The notes under the pieces: model-generated
Seen by the model: the letters and a program-made list of their open reading frames with translations, nothing else
Databases searched by the model: none
Told to the model about the DNA's origin: nothing
Assembly: GCF_000247605.1 (NCBI RefSeq)
Contig: NC_016894.1
Span: 620,001 to 684,000 of the forward strand
DNA from: Acetobacterium woodii DSM 1030
GTDB lineage: Bacteria; Bacillota; Clostridia; Eubacteriales; Eubacteriaceae
Length of the DNA: 64,000 nucleotides
Direction of reading: 5' to 3'
Made by a program: the position numbers and the translations under genes
Part shown: positions 43,505 through 51,944 of the stretch, piece by piece
Layout: each line of letters starts with the position of its first letter
How positions within the stretch are numbered: the stretch's first letter is position 1

Positions 43505-45193
43505 ATGGAAAAAATTGATGAAAACAGAGAAAGTAGACGACAACAATTATTGGTCACGATAAAATTGTCGATTTTAGTTTTCTCGGCGATTGCGTTTTTT
43601 CAACATTATTTTAAAGGTAAAAATGTTTTAGATCTGCTTTCAAATGGAAGTTGGACAGTTTGTGTCGTTATATTGGTGTTAGTAAGTATATATCTGGCGT
43701 TGCTATTTTTTGATGCAAAGGCGTTAGCCAGGCAATCACGACTTTTTGTATGGACAGAGCTTGTTTTTTTAGGGCTATTTTCTTTTGCGGCTATTTTTTT
43801 TACCGGAGCGATTGACAGTAATTTTAAATCACTCTTGTTATGCGTGATTTTATTGGCAACAATCAGTCAAGGCTTGAATATCGGGATGATCACAGCGGTT
43901 GTTCTTTCGGGGAGCCTTTTAGGGATGGATTTAATCATGATGGCCCCGAATCAGTTGGTTAATTTATATTTCGAATATGATCTAATCTTAACGTGTATTT
44001 TTATGCTGGTTGCTTTTTCAGTTGGCTATTATGTAACGATGGAAAATGAATACAGTGAAGAGCTTAGAAATTTGGTAAACATGGATGCCTTAACAAGTTT
44101 ATACAATCACCGTTATTTTCATTCGATTTTAAGCGATCGGATTCAGGAAGCAAATAAAAAACAGGCATCATTATCGTTGCTGTTGTTGGATATTGATGAT
44201 TTTAAAATATATAATAATCTTTATGGACATAGTGATGGTGATAAAGCGTTAAAAAAAATAGCTGCGATTATATCCGCCAGCCTGGAAAATAAAAATATTG
44301 CCTGTCGTTATGGGGGCGAAAAGTTTGCGGTTTTGATGGAAGATACCAATGAAGGAACAGCGATTGAATATGCGCAACATTTACGTGATGAAATTGCTAA
44401 AACTGTTTTTTACGGGCAAGAATATTTGCCGGAGGAAACGCTGACGATATCGGTGGGAGTATCAGAATATCCTCATAAGGCAAAAAATGAAAATGAGATC
44501 GTGACTCAGGCCGATGAAGCACTTTATCGGGCAAAATTCTTCAGAAAAAATCGGGTTGAAAGTTATGTATCAATTTTAGATAATTTGAAGGATTCGCTTT
44601 CAGAAGAGGATGAGTCGATTATTACGACCCTGCGAACCCTCATCGCAGTAATCAATTCCAGAGATAAATGGACTTACGAACATGTTATTCGAGTGGCCGA
44701 ATATTCTGGTTGGATGGCAGATCAGCTTAATTTTTCGGCGGAATCGCGACAAACCCTTCTTTATGGTGCGTATATGCATGATATTGGAAAAATTAATACC
44801 CCAAAGGAAGTGTTGATAAAATCTGATAAACTGACAGCGGCAGAATGGGAAGAGCTAAAGTGTCATCCGGTTCAAGGTGTTGAAATCATTGAACATGTCG
44901 ATGTAATAAAAGACGTTCAGCAATTAATTCTTCAGCATCATGAGCATTATAACGGAGCTGGTTATCCATATGGGTTAAAAGGTAATGAAATTGCCTTTAT
45001 GTCAAGAGTGCTCTCAATAGCGGATGCTTTTGATGCCATGACTTCACAACGACCGTATCAGAATAAAAAAACGATTGAAGCGGCGTGTGAAGAACTGATC
45101 CGTTGTAAGGGGACACAATTCGATCCGCAGTTAGTAGATGTCTTTATTAACATCATTGTGGAAAAATTTAACTTGAATTCCCAGAAGAGATAA
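43505..45193 (+). CDS. membrane GGDEF(degenerate)-HD-GYP protein next to agrBD
   Basis: A 562-residue protein: about six membrane helices (residues 22-180), a GGDEF domain (about 195-345) whose motif is GGEKF near residue 277, and HD-GYP (about 360-555) with MHDIGKI and HHEHYNGAGYPYGLKG. The fourth motif position Lys should disable cyclase activity, while the HD and GYP residues remain. It therefore looks like a c-di-GMP phosphodiesterase with a membrane sensor and possibly a GTP-responsive GGDEF. The position right after agrD makes it a candidate sensor or output of that signal. The gene ends before a 348-base gap. Confidence 0.85.
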   Translation: MEKIDENRESRRQQLLVTIKLSILVFSAIAFFQHYFKGKNVLDLLSNGSWTVCVVILVLVSIYLALLFFDAKALARQSRLFVWTELVFLGLFSFAAIFFTGAIDSNFKSLLLCVILLATISQGLNIGMITAVVLSGSLLGMDLIMMAPNQLVNLYFEYDLILTCIFMLVAFSVGYYVTMENEYSEELRNLVNMDALTSLYNHRYFHSILSDRIQEANKKQASLSLLLLDIDDFKIYNNLYGHSDGDKALKKIAAIISASLENKNIACRYGGEKFAVLMEDTNEGTAIEYAQHLRDEIAKTVFYGQEYLPEETLTISVGVSEYPHKAKNENEIVTQADEALYRAKFFRKNRVESYVSILDNLKDSLSEEDESIITTLRTLIAVINSRDKWTYEHVIRVAEYSGWMADQLNFSAESRQTLLYGAYMHDIGKINTPKEVLIKSDKLTAAEWEELKCHPVQGVEIIEHVDVIKDVQQLILQHHEHYNGAGYPYGLKGNEIAFMSRVLSIADAFDAMTSQRPYQNKKTIEAACEELIRCKGTQFDPQLVDVFINIIVEKFNLNSQKR

Positions 45194-45492
45194 ATATTTA
45201 TTGATAAATTGCCAGGATTGTTTTTTATTTAGTTGATATTTTTGGATTGCAGTTGATAATTTCAGCGAAACATTGGGTAAAACGAATTAAAATTAAATTT
45301 ATAGGGGGGAGCAGGATGAAAACACAATCAAGACCAGGTTTTAAATAAATGGCGAAACGCGATTAGGATGTTTCTCCTTGCGATTTAAAATGAAAATTGA
45401 TATACTTCAACATAGTTGAGAATGGTGACGTTGGGATTATCTCTAAGCGAATAATGATCATTAATGGTGTCTGGTGAGAGAAGGTTCCCAAG

Positions 45493-45521
45493 TGGGACTG
45501 TTTTCATATAAAATGGGACTG
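45493..45521 (+). promoter_or_regulatory. direct repeat upstream of the cupin gene
   Basis: TGGGACTG occurs at 45493-45500 and again at 45514-45521, exactly 21 bases (two helical turns) apart, 20 bases before the cupin start. Such spacing fits a dimeric regulator site. The rest of the 45194-45541 gap holds no gene that I can support. Confidence 0.35.
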
Positions 45522-45541
45522 AATTTTGGAAATAAGTGGGG

Positions 45542-45853
45542 ATGAATTTGAATATTTTTGATTTGCCGTCGCTTCCGCTAAATGATGAGTTGACGACAAT
45601 TCTTCAGGAAAGTAACAAAATCAGAATTGAGCGAATAATCAGTACCGGACAGACCTCCGGCTGGTATGATCAGGATGAAGCAGAATTTATCGTTCTGGTA
45701 GAGGGTTTTGCTAAACTGGAATTTGAAAATGACCGCTTTCTTTCCATGAAAAAAGGTGATACGTTTTTAATTCATCCACATCAATTGCATCGGGTAGCGC
45801 ATACATCGATGCATCCGCCATGCATTTGGCTGTGTGTATTTTACAAAGTTTAG
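45542..45853 (+). CDS. small cupin-domain protein
   Basis: A 103-residue single-domain cupin. The beta-barrel motifs are visible: the first as WYDQDEAEFIVLVEGFAKLEF and the second as KGDTFLIHPHQLHRVAHT, with His residues that may bind a metal. A GTG two codons upstream at 45536 is also possible. The function of such small cupins is usually unknown. It is followed by a palindromic element and the amino-acid transporter, so it could belong to the same metabolic unit. Confidence 0.8.
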   Translation: MNLNIFDLPSLPLNDELTTILQESNKIRIERIISTGQTSGWYDQDEAEFIVLVEGFAKLEFENDRFLSMKKGDTFLIHPHQLHRVAHTSMHPPCIWLCVFYKV

Positions 45854-45902
45854 GCAGTTGTTAAAACGTCCCAAAACACAAGGCGCATCGGCAATTGTCT
45901 AG
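45851..45902. repeat. diverged palindromic element A3
   Basis: TAGGCAGTTG...CAATTGTCTA ends enclose CCCAAAACACAAGGCGCATCGGCAATT, which resembles the right half of elements A1 and A2 (CCCAAAACTCACGGC...GCAATT). There is no clear flanking direct repeat. It is best read as an old relative of that family; it lies between the cupin and the transporter genes. Confidence 0.4.
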
Positions 45903-45931
45903 ATCAAAATTATTGAGAAGGAGTTAAGAAA

Positions 45932-46744
45932 ATGAAAAAGTTAATCTTCCTAATGCTGATCATTGTTGTTTCGGGGAGTATGCTGATGGGTTGTACGTCG
46001 CAAAGTAAAAGCAACGAAAGTGATAAAAAACCATTGATAGTGGGGATGGAATTGGCATATCCACCATTTGAAACAAAAGATGACCAGGGCAATCCCAGTG
46101 GAGTCAGTGTTGATTTAGCCGTTGCTTTGGGAGAATATTTAGGCAGACCGGTTCAAATTGAAAATGTTAATTGGGACGGACTGATTCCTTCATTACAGAC
46201 CGGCAAAGTAGATGTGGTAATTTCGTCGATGACGATAACCGATGAACGTCAAAAAGTAGTTGATTTTTCGATTCCCTACGCCCATTCTTATTTGGGATTA
46301 TTGGTCAATAAAAATTCAAATGTCAATCAAGTGGAGGATCTCAATCAGGCGGGAAAGATAGTAGATGTTAAAAAAGGAACAACCGGAAACATTTACGCCA
46401 CCAAAAATCTGAGTAATGCAACGATTAATGCGTTATCTTCAGAAAATGCCTGTGTTACCGAGGTGACCCAAGGAAAAGCGGATGCTTTTATTTATGATCA
46501 ATTGACGATTTATCGACAGAATCAATTGAATCCAGATACCACCAAAGCGATTCTGATTCCTTTTCAGGATAGTGAAAGCTGGGGAATGGCGGTTAACAAG
46601 GGAAATGATGAACTGTTAACGCAAATAAATAGTTTCATTGAGACCTATAAAGCGCAAGGTGGATTTGCTGAACTTACCGACAAATATCTAAAAGCTGAAA
46701 AGCAAACTTTTGATACCCTCGGTTTTCCGTGGTTTTTTGATTAG
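45932..46744 (+). CDS. polar amino-acid ABC transporter, substrate-binding lipoprotein
   Basis: A 270-residue lipoprotein: N-terminal membrane helix with lipobox LMGC (Cys21), then a periplasmic-binding fold of the SBP family 3 (ELAYPPFETKDDQGNPSGVSVD, then VDVVISSMTITDERQKVVDFS). The family binds glutamine, histidine, lysine, arginine, cystine or opine-type ligands. GGAG precedes the ATG. The permease and ATPase follow directly, so a complete importer is encoded. The ligand is unknown. Confidence 0.93.
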   Translation: MKKLIFLMLIIVVSGSMLMGCTSQSKSNESDKKPLIVGMELAYPPFETKDDQGNPSGVSVDLAVALGEYLGRPVQIENVNWDGLIPSLQTGKVDVVISSMTITDERQKVVDFSIPYAHSYLGLLVNKNSNVNQVEDLNQAGKIVDVKKGTTGNIYATKNLSNATINALSSENACVTEVTQGKADAFIYDQLTIYRQNQLNPDTTKAILIPFQDSESWGMAVNKGNDELLTQINSFIETYKAQGGFAELTDKYLKAEKQTFDTLGFPWFFD

Positions 46745-46752
46745 GATAATCG

Positions 46753-47538
46753 ATGAAAAAGACATTAAATAAAGAGCCTTCGTTTAGTTATAAAGTGATC
46801 AGTGCGATTTTAGTAGCGACCGTATTAATTGGATTTCTCTGGTTTTCAGTTGCCGCGATTGGTTTAAAACTCGATTTTACAACTTTATATCAGTATCGGC
46901 AACGGCTTTGGGATGGTTTTTTGATGACGATAATCATCTCCGTTGCCAGTTTAGTGGTCAGCCTGGCGGTTGGTTCGATCTCGGCACTGGGACAAAATTC
47001 GAAAATTTTGCCGATCAGTTATTTTTGTAAAGCTTATGTCCAGATTATTCGGGGGACGCCACTGCTGGTGCAGATATACTTTTTTTATTATATCATTGGA
47101 ACCGCCTGGGGGGTGAATAACCGTTATATTGCCGGCGTGATTATTTTATCACTTTTTGAAGGGGCATATATTTCGGAAATCATCAGAGGCGGTTTGGAAA
47201 GTATCGATCGGCAGCAATACGAGGTGGCTAAATCGATTGGATTAACACCCATTAAAACCCTTCAGTTAGTAACCTTTCCGATTTTAATGGCGCGGATACT
47301 TCCTGCTCTGGCCGGTCAATTTGCCTCGATTATCAAAGATTCTTCACTGCTTTCAGTTATTGCGGTCATTGAATTAACGCAGACCGTGCAGGAAATATCG
47401 GCGGATAATTTTAGAATGTTTGAAAATTATCTCTTTGTGGGGGTATTATATTTTATTTTAACCTTCAGTGTCGCCATCCTTTCAGGGGTGTTGGAAAGGA
47501 GATATAATCATGAATATCGAGCTAATAAATATTTGTAA
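46753..47538 (+). CDS. polar amino-acid ABC transporter permease
   Basis: A 261-residue inner-membrane protein of the HisM/GlnP type with five to six helices and the cytoplasmic coupling EAA-type loop (YEVAKSIGLTPIKTLQLVTFP). IIRGTPLLVQIYFFYY is a family hallmark. It starts eight bases after the binding protein and overlaps the ATPase gene by 29 bases. Confidence 0.93.
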   Translation: MKKTLNKEPSFSYKVISAILVATVLIGFLWFSVAAIGLKLDFTTLYQYRQRLWDGFLMTIIISVASLVVSLAVGSISALGQNSKILPISYFCKAYVQIIRGTPLLVQIYFFYYIIGTAWGVNNRYIAGVIILSLFEGAYISEIIRGGLESIDRQQYEVAKSIGLTPIKTLQLVTFPILMARILPALAGQFASIIKDSSLLSVIAVIELTQTVQEISADNFRMFENYLFVGVLYFILTFSVAILSGVLERRYNHEYRANKYL

Positions 47539-48244
47539 AATATTCCAGAATGAACTGGTTTTAGAAAATATCAATGGTTCTTTTGAGATCCACTCGATTG
47601 CCGTGATCGGACCATCAGGGGGCGGAAAGTCAACGCTGCTGCGAATTATCGGCGGCCTTTTAGCACCCGATTCCGGCACACTTAAAATTGATGGCGGAAA
47701 AATAGAATTTAATAAAAAGGACTTGCAGAAATATCGGCGAAATATTGGCTTCGTTTTTCAATCAAAAGGTTTGTTTGAACATCTGAATGCGATGGAAAAT
47801 ATGCTCTTACCATTGGTTCATGCTTATCATATCAGCAAGTCGGAGGCGATTGATATCAGCAATCGATTATTTGAACGTTTTGGGTTGCTTGACGAAAAAA
47901 ACAAGTATCCTTTTCAGCTTTCCGGGGGGCAGCAGCAGCGAATTGCGATTGCCAGAGCAGTGGCGATTAAACCAAAACTATTGCTACTGGATGAACCGAC
48001 ATCAGCATTAGACCCGGAGTATACGGCGGAAGTTTTAAATATGCTGGGAGAACTTCAAGCGGAAGGACTAAAGACGATTATTGTTACTCATGAAATGGGT
48101 TTTGCCAAAAATGCTTGTGAAAAAGTTATTTTTCTAGCCGATAAACGGATCGTTGAAAGTGGCGAGAGCGCGGAAATATTTAAAAATCCTCAAAGTACTG
48201 AACTTAAGATCTTTCTGAATAAAATTCTCGAATGGAAGGTTTAA
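47510..48244 (+). CDS. polar amino-acid ABC transporter ATP-binding protein
   Basis: A 244-residue ABC ATPase with Walker A GPSGGGKST (residues about 32-40), Q-loop FVFQSKGLFEH, signature LSGGQQQRIAIARA, Walker B LLLLDEPTSALD and the switch His in IIVTHEMGF. The ATG at 47510 behind AAGGAG is inside the permease end. It energises uptake with the neighbouring permease and lipoprotein. Confidence 0.95.
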   Translation: MNIELINICKIFQNELVLENINGSFEIHSIAVIGPSGGGKSTLLRIIGGLLAPDSGTLKIDGGKIEFNKKDLQKYRRNIGFVFQSKGLFEHLNAMENMLLPLVHAYHISKSEAIDISNRLFERFGLLDEKNKYPFQLSGGQQQRIAIARAVAIKPKLLLLDEPTSALDPEYTAEVLNMLGELQAEGLKTIIVTHEMGFAKNACEKVIFLADKRIVESGESAEIFKNPQSTELKIFLNKILEWKV

Positions 48245-48416
48245 GGATAATTAGTTAACAACTAAATTTTTGCAAAACAAGGCGATAAAAGTTGGTCTGA
48301 AATGCTCACAAATCGATTGACCAGTCGAGATATAATTGAGAATGGCTCTGATTATTGTGAGTGAGAGTCTAATTTTATAATATCATTTTAGATGATAAAA
48401 AGATGGAGAGTTAGCA

Positions 48417-49103
48417 ATGGAAAAAGAAATGCAGAAAAAAATTAAAATCCTCAAAGATGGACCTTATCTTGTGACCGGTCAGGTTAAACTGTCAGAGAAA
48501 ATCATCACCTCAAAAGGAAAGGGCTATGTCTATACGGAAGGACGGACTTTTCCCCAGAGCAAAACCTATACCTTATGCCGGTGCGGAAAATCCAAAAATC
48601 CGCCGTTTTGCGATGGCGCTCATTCTAAATGTGATTTTAAAGGCGAGGAGACGGCATCAAAAGTCAATTTTGACGAACGGGCGGAGCTTTTTATTGGACC
48701 TGATCTGGATATGAAAGATGATCATCGTTGTGCGTTTGCCCGTTTCTGTCATCGTAATGACGGGACGGCATGGGAACTCATTGGACAATCGGATGATCCG
48801 AAATTAAAAGAAGAAGCGATTAAAGCGGCCAGCGAGTGTCCGGCCGGACGTTTGGTGGCGGTGGAAAAAAATGGAAACGATATTGAACCGGAATATGAAC
48901 CGGAGATTGTGATCTTACAGGATCCGGAAAGAGGCGTCAGTTGCGGAATTTTTGTTAAGGGTGGAATTCCGCTTCAATCGGCCGATGGGAGTCTATATGA
49001 AACCAGAAATCGGGTGGTGTTGTGTCGCTGTGGCGAATCTAACAACAAGCCATTTTGTGATGCAACGCATGTAAACATAAAATATTTGGATGAAAAACAA
49101 TAA
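48417..49103 (+). CDS. double-CDGSH iron-sulfur protein with central Fer4_19-like domain
   Basis: A 228-residue protein. The first CDGSH-type domain has CRCGKSKNPPFCDGAH (about residues 54-69). The central part, CAFARFCHRNDG...ASECPAG (about 103-141), matches the divergent 4Fe-4S mono-cluster domain. The second CDGSH has CRCGESNNKPFCDATH (about 202-217), with Ala-Thr where Gly-Ser or Gly-Ala is usual before the ligand His. CDGSH sites hold a 2Fe-2S with Cys3-His ligands; the function is redox or cluster transfer, unproven. No signal peptide is seen. The flanking genes do not suggest a partner. Confidence 0.88.
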   Translation: MEKEMQKKIKILKDGPYLVTGQVKLSEKIITSKGKGYVYTEGRTFPQSKTYTLCRCGKSKNPPFCDGAHSKCDFKGEETASKVNFDERAELFIGPDLDMKDDHRCAFARFCHRNDGTAWELIGQSDDPKLKEEAIKAASECPAGRLVAVEKNGNDIEPEYEPEIVILQDPERGVSCGIFVKGGIPLQSADGSLYETRNRVVLCRCGESNNKPFCDATHVNIKYLDEKQ

Positions 49104-49252
49104 TGAATTTTTTGCAAAGCTAATCGGATAAAGTGCTTTTCGCTATTGATACTTGTTTCATAAAGTTGACATGATTAGTTTAACGCATTTAATTTTTGTA
49201 TCAGATAATATCATTAGAAGCTGTCGGCAAATTACGAGGATAAGGAATTAAT

Positions 49253-51658
49253 ATGAATATTCAAAACGTGTTGTTAAATTTAATCGTGTTTACCTTACCG
49301 GTGATTGCTGGCGGATACATTTTTGTGGGAATTAAACTTTTAAAGCAAAAAGTTGATGGACACTACAATTATTTTTCAGCGATTATGTTCTTTTCAGCTG
49401 TTTATGCACTGGGCTATTTTCTTTCACTTAATTCGTTAACCATTGAGACGATGATCGTGGCCAGAAACTTTGAGAATTTGGGTGTAATCGCTATTCCGAG
49501 TTGCGGAATAGTGTATGTTTCACAACTTTTAAATAGAAAGTTGTCGCATAAAATAAAATATCTATTAGGTGCTGTCTCCGGGACATTATGGGTTATCTAT
49601 ATTACAAATCCTCTTCATCATTGGGCGTTTAGTCAGATCGATTTAGTAAAAATAAATGGCTTTGCAGTAGCGGCGACAACAAAAGGACCTGGCTATTACC
49701 TGATTCCCGCTTATTATGCTATTTTTTTGATCTACACGTCAATTGAACTGTTAAAAGCCATTAAAACAACGAATTATGAGCAGTTAAAAAGAAGTTATCT
49801 ATTTTATTTTTTGACGGTTCAGACCTCATGGATAGCGGTAATCATCATTTTAACCGGTTTAGATAAATATCTTGATCCGACTCCAATCGTCATTTTGTTG
49901 CTATTATTAATTTTTGGTTATTGCGAAGTAAAAAATATGTTATTTAGATTAGAAATTGATCGCTGGAAACGAAATTTTATAAAAATAGAAGAGATTGCCT
50001 TTTTAGTAAATGAATACAATGAAATCGTCTGCCTTAATAACAGCGCAAGCATTTTTTTTGCTGGCAAAAAAGAAAGTGTCCATGAGATCTTAAAAATTCT
50101 TGATCATGACGATCATAAACGCAAGCCGATGAAGATCCCGATTGATAATGATGCACACTGGTTTTATGTTAATATAAATGATTTTGACATAAAGCGAAAG
50201 TTAACAAGTTATATGCTTGTGGATTTTACCGAACATCATCAGGCTGAGGCGGCTTTAAGGGAAAGCGAAGAAAAACATCGATTGCTGATTACCCAGATGG
50301 CTCAGGGGCTTGCGGTCCACGAAATCATTTTAGATGAAGCAAGAAAAATAGTCGACTTTCGTTATCTGGATGCCAATGATAGCTATGAACGGTTAACCGG
50401 TCATAAAAGTCAAGATATTGTGGGAAAGACAGCGCTGCAAGTAAACCCTCAAATGGATAAGGCGTGGATTCAAAAATATGGACAAGTTGCGGTAACCGGT
50501 CAACCGATACATTTTGATTTTTATGATCGAAATGTCGATAAATATTTTGATATCGTTGCTTATTCGCCCCGATTCAAACAATTTGCAGTTATTATTTCCG
50601 ATATGACGGAGCGGAAAAAAGCGGAACAGGAAATACGTTATTTAAGTTATCATGATTACCTTACTGGTTTGTACAATCGGCGATTTTATGAAGAAGAATT
50701 AGAACGGCTCGATATTCCCGAGAATTTGCCGATTACCCTGATTATGGCGGATGTGAATGGACTAAAACTGATCAATGATTCTTTTGGCCATCTTAAGGGC
50801 GATGAACTGTTAAAAAAAGCGGCCTCATTGATCTGTGAAGGAGCTCCGGAAGGGAGTGTTATTGCCAGGCTGGGAGGTGATGAATTTATCGTGATTTCGC
50901 CGCAAACAGATATTTTTGAAGCGGTTGAAGTAATTAATAACATGAAATTAAAAACTTTAAATGAAAGGATCGATGCTTTTGACGTTTCAATATCGTTTGG
51001 ATATGAAGTCAAGGAAAGCGAAGATCAGGATATTCAGGAAATTTATAAGCGCGCTGAAGATGATATGTATAAACATAAACTGTATGAAAGCGCCAGCATC
51101 AAAAACAAAACCATTGAATTAATTATGAACACCTTATATGAAAAAAGCGGTCGCGAGATGCGTCATTCCCGAAGAGTGAGTGAACTCTGTAAATCGATTG
51201 CGGTAGCAATGGGTTTGACTAAAGACGCCGTTAATCAAATTGGTGCGGCGGGTTTAATGCATGATATTGGGAAAATGGGGATTGATGAAAAAATTCTCAA
51301 TAAAGAAGGGCCACTAAACTTTGAGGAATGGCTTGAAATTAAGCGCCATCCGGAAATCGGTTATCGAATATTAAGCTCATCCAATGAATTTTCAGAGTTG
51401 GCAAAATATGTTTATGAGCATCATGAACGATGGGATGGAAAAGGTTATCCCAAAAAATTAAAAGGGCCGGAAATATCTATTCAGGCTCGAATTATCGGGG
51501 TTGCCGATTCCTATGATGCGATGACCTGTGATCGCAGTTATCGAAAAGGACTCAACCAAAGAGCGGCGATCAGTGAACTTAGAAAGTATGCCGGACAGCA
51601 ATTCGATCCGGAAGTAACGCAGATCTTTATTGAGAACGTATTAATGAAAGAAAATTGA
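49253..51658 (+). CDS. 7TM-PAS-GGDEF-HD-GYP c-di-GMP protein
   Basis: An 801-residue protein. Residues 1-225 form seven membrane helices of the histidine-kinase N-terminal 7TM sensor type. A short PAS-like unit (about 240-330) and a PAS (about 345-450) follow. GGDEF (about 460-620) is intact (RLGGDEFIV), and HD-GYP (about 620-800) has MHDIGKMGID and HHERWDGKGYPKKLKG. A linker with MYKHKLYESAS is nearly the same in the proteins at 54793 and 60684, so the three are recent paralogues. A terminator follows at 51679. Confidence 0.9.
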   Translation: MNIQNVLLNLIVFTLPVIAGGYIFVGIKLLKQKVDGHYNYFSAIMFFSAVYALGYFLSLNSLTIETMIVARNFENLGVIAIPSCGIVYVSQLLNRKLSHKIKYLLGAVSGTLWVIYITNPLHHWAFSQIDLVKINGFAVAATTKGPGYYLIPAYYAIFLIYTSIELLKAIKTTNYEQLKRSYLFYFLTVQTSWIAVIIILTGLDKYLDPTPIVILLLLLIFGYCEVKNMLFRLEIDRWKRNFIKIEEIAFLVNEYNEIVCLNNSASIFFAGKKESVHEILKILDHDDHKRKPMKIPIDNDAHWFYVNINDFDIKRKLTSYMLVDFTEHHQAEAALRESEEKHRLLITQMAQGLAVHEIILDEARKIVDFRYLDANDSYERLTGHKSQDIVGKTALQVNPQMDKAWIQKYGQVAVTGQPIHFDFYDRNVDKYFDIVAYSPRFKQFAVIISDMTERKKAEQEIRYLSYHDYLTGLYNRRFYEEELERLDIPENLPITLIMADVNGLKLINDSFGHLKGDELLKKAASLICEGAPEGSVIARLGGDEFIVISPQTDIFEAVEVINNMKLKTLNERIDAFDVSISFGYEVKESEDQDIQEIYKRAEDDMYKHKLYESASIKNKTIELIMNTLYEKSGREMRHSRRVSELCKSIAVAMGLTKDAVNQIGAAGLMHDIGKMGIDEKILNKEGPLNFEEWLEIKRHPEIGYRILSSSNEFSELAKYVYEHHERWDGKGYPKKLKGPEISIQARIIGVADSYDAMTCDRSYRKGLNQRAAISELRKYAGQQFDPEVTQIFIENVLMKEN

Positions 51659-51678
51659 ATGATTAACATGATCTGCCA

Positions 51679-51707
51679 AAAGAGTCCGTTTTAGGATTCT
51701 TTTTTTG
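51679..51707 (+). terminator. intrinsic terminator after the 7TM c-di-GMP gene
   Basis: AGAGTCC pairs with GGATTCT across GTTTTA and is followed by seven T residues, 20 bases after the stop codon. The following gap to 51944 contains a candidate promoter TTGACA-N16-TATTTT at 51787-51814 for uvsE and nothing else that I can support. Confidence 0.7.
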
Positions 51708-51944
51708 GGTTAAATTATAAGATATCATTGATTTTACTGCCAATTTACTTCATATTCAAAGGTATTTCTGATATAATAAAAAAATCATTGACAATGTCGT
51801 CTGCAAACCTATTTTAGGGACTCAACAGAAAGGAATGTGGGGTTGATCGTTGTCGTAATGGTTAATTTTATAAGTTTGGACATTTATAGCTAAGGGCTCA
51901 AAAAGTGACGAATTAAAGTGTTTATTTGAGGAAAGAGGGTTTTA

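Noticed and set aside
45316-45348. 10-codon ORF with a good ribosome binding site (AGGGGGGA) before the cupin gene
   Set aside because: Too short to support as a gene, with no attenuator-type codon run and no clear terminator linked to it.
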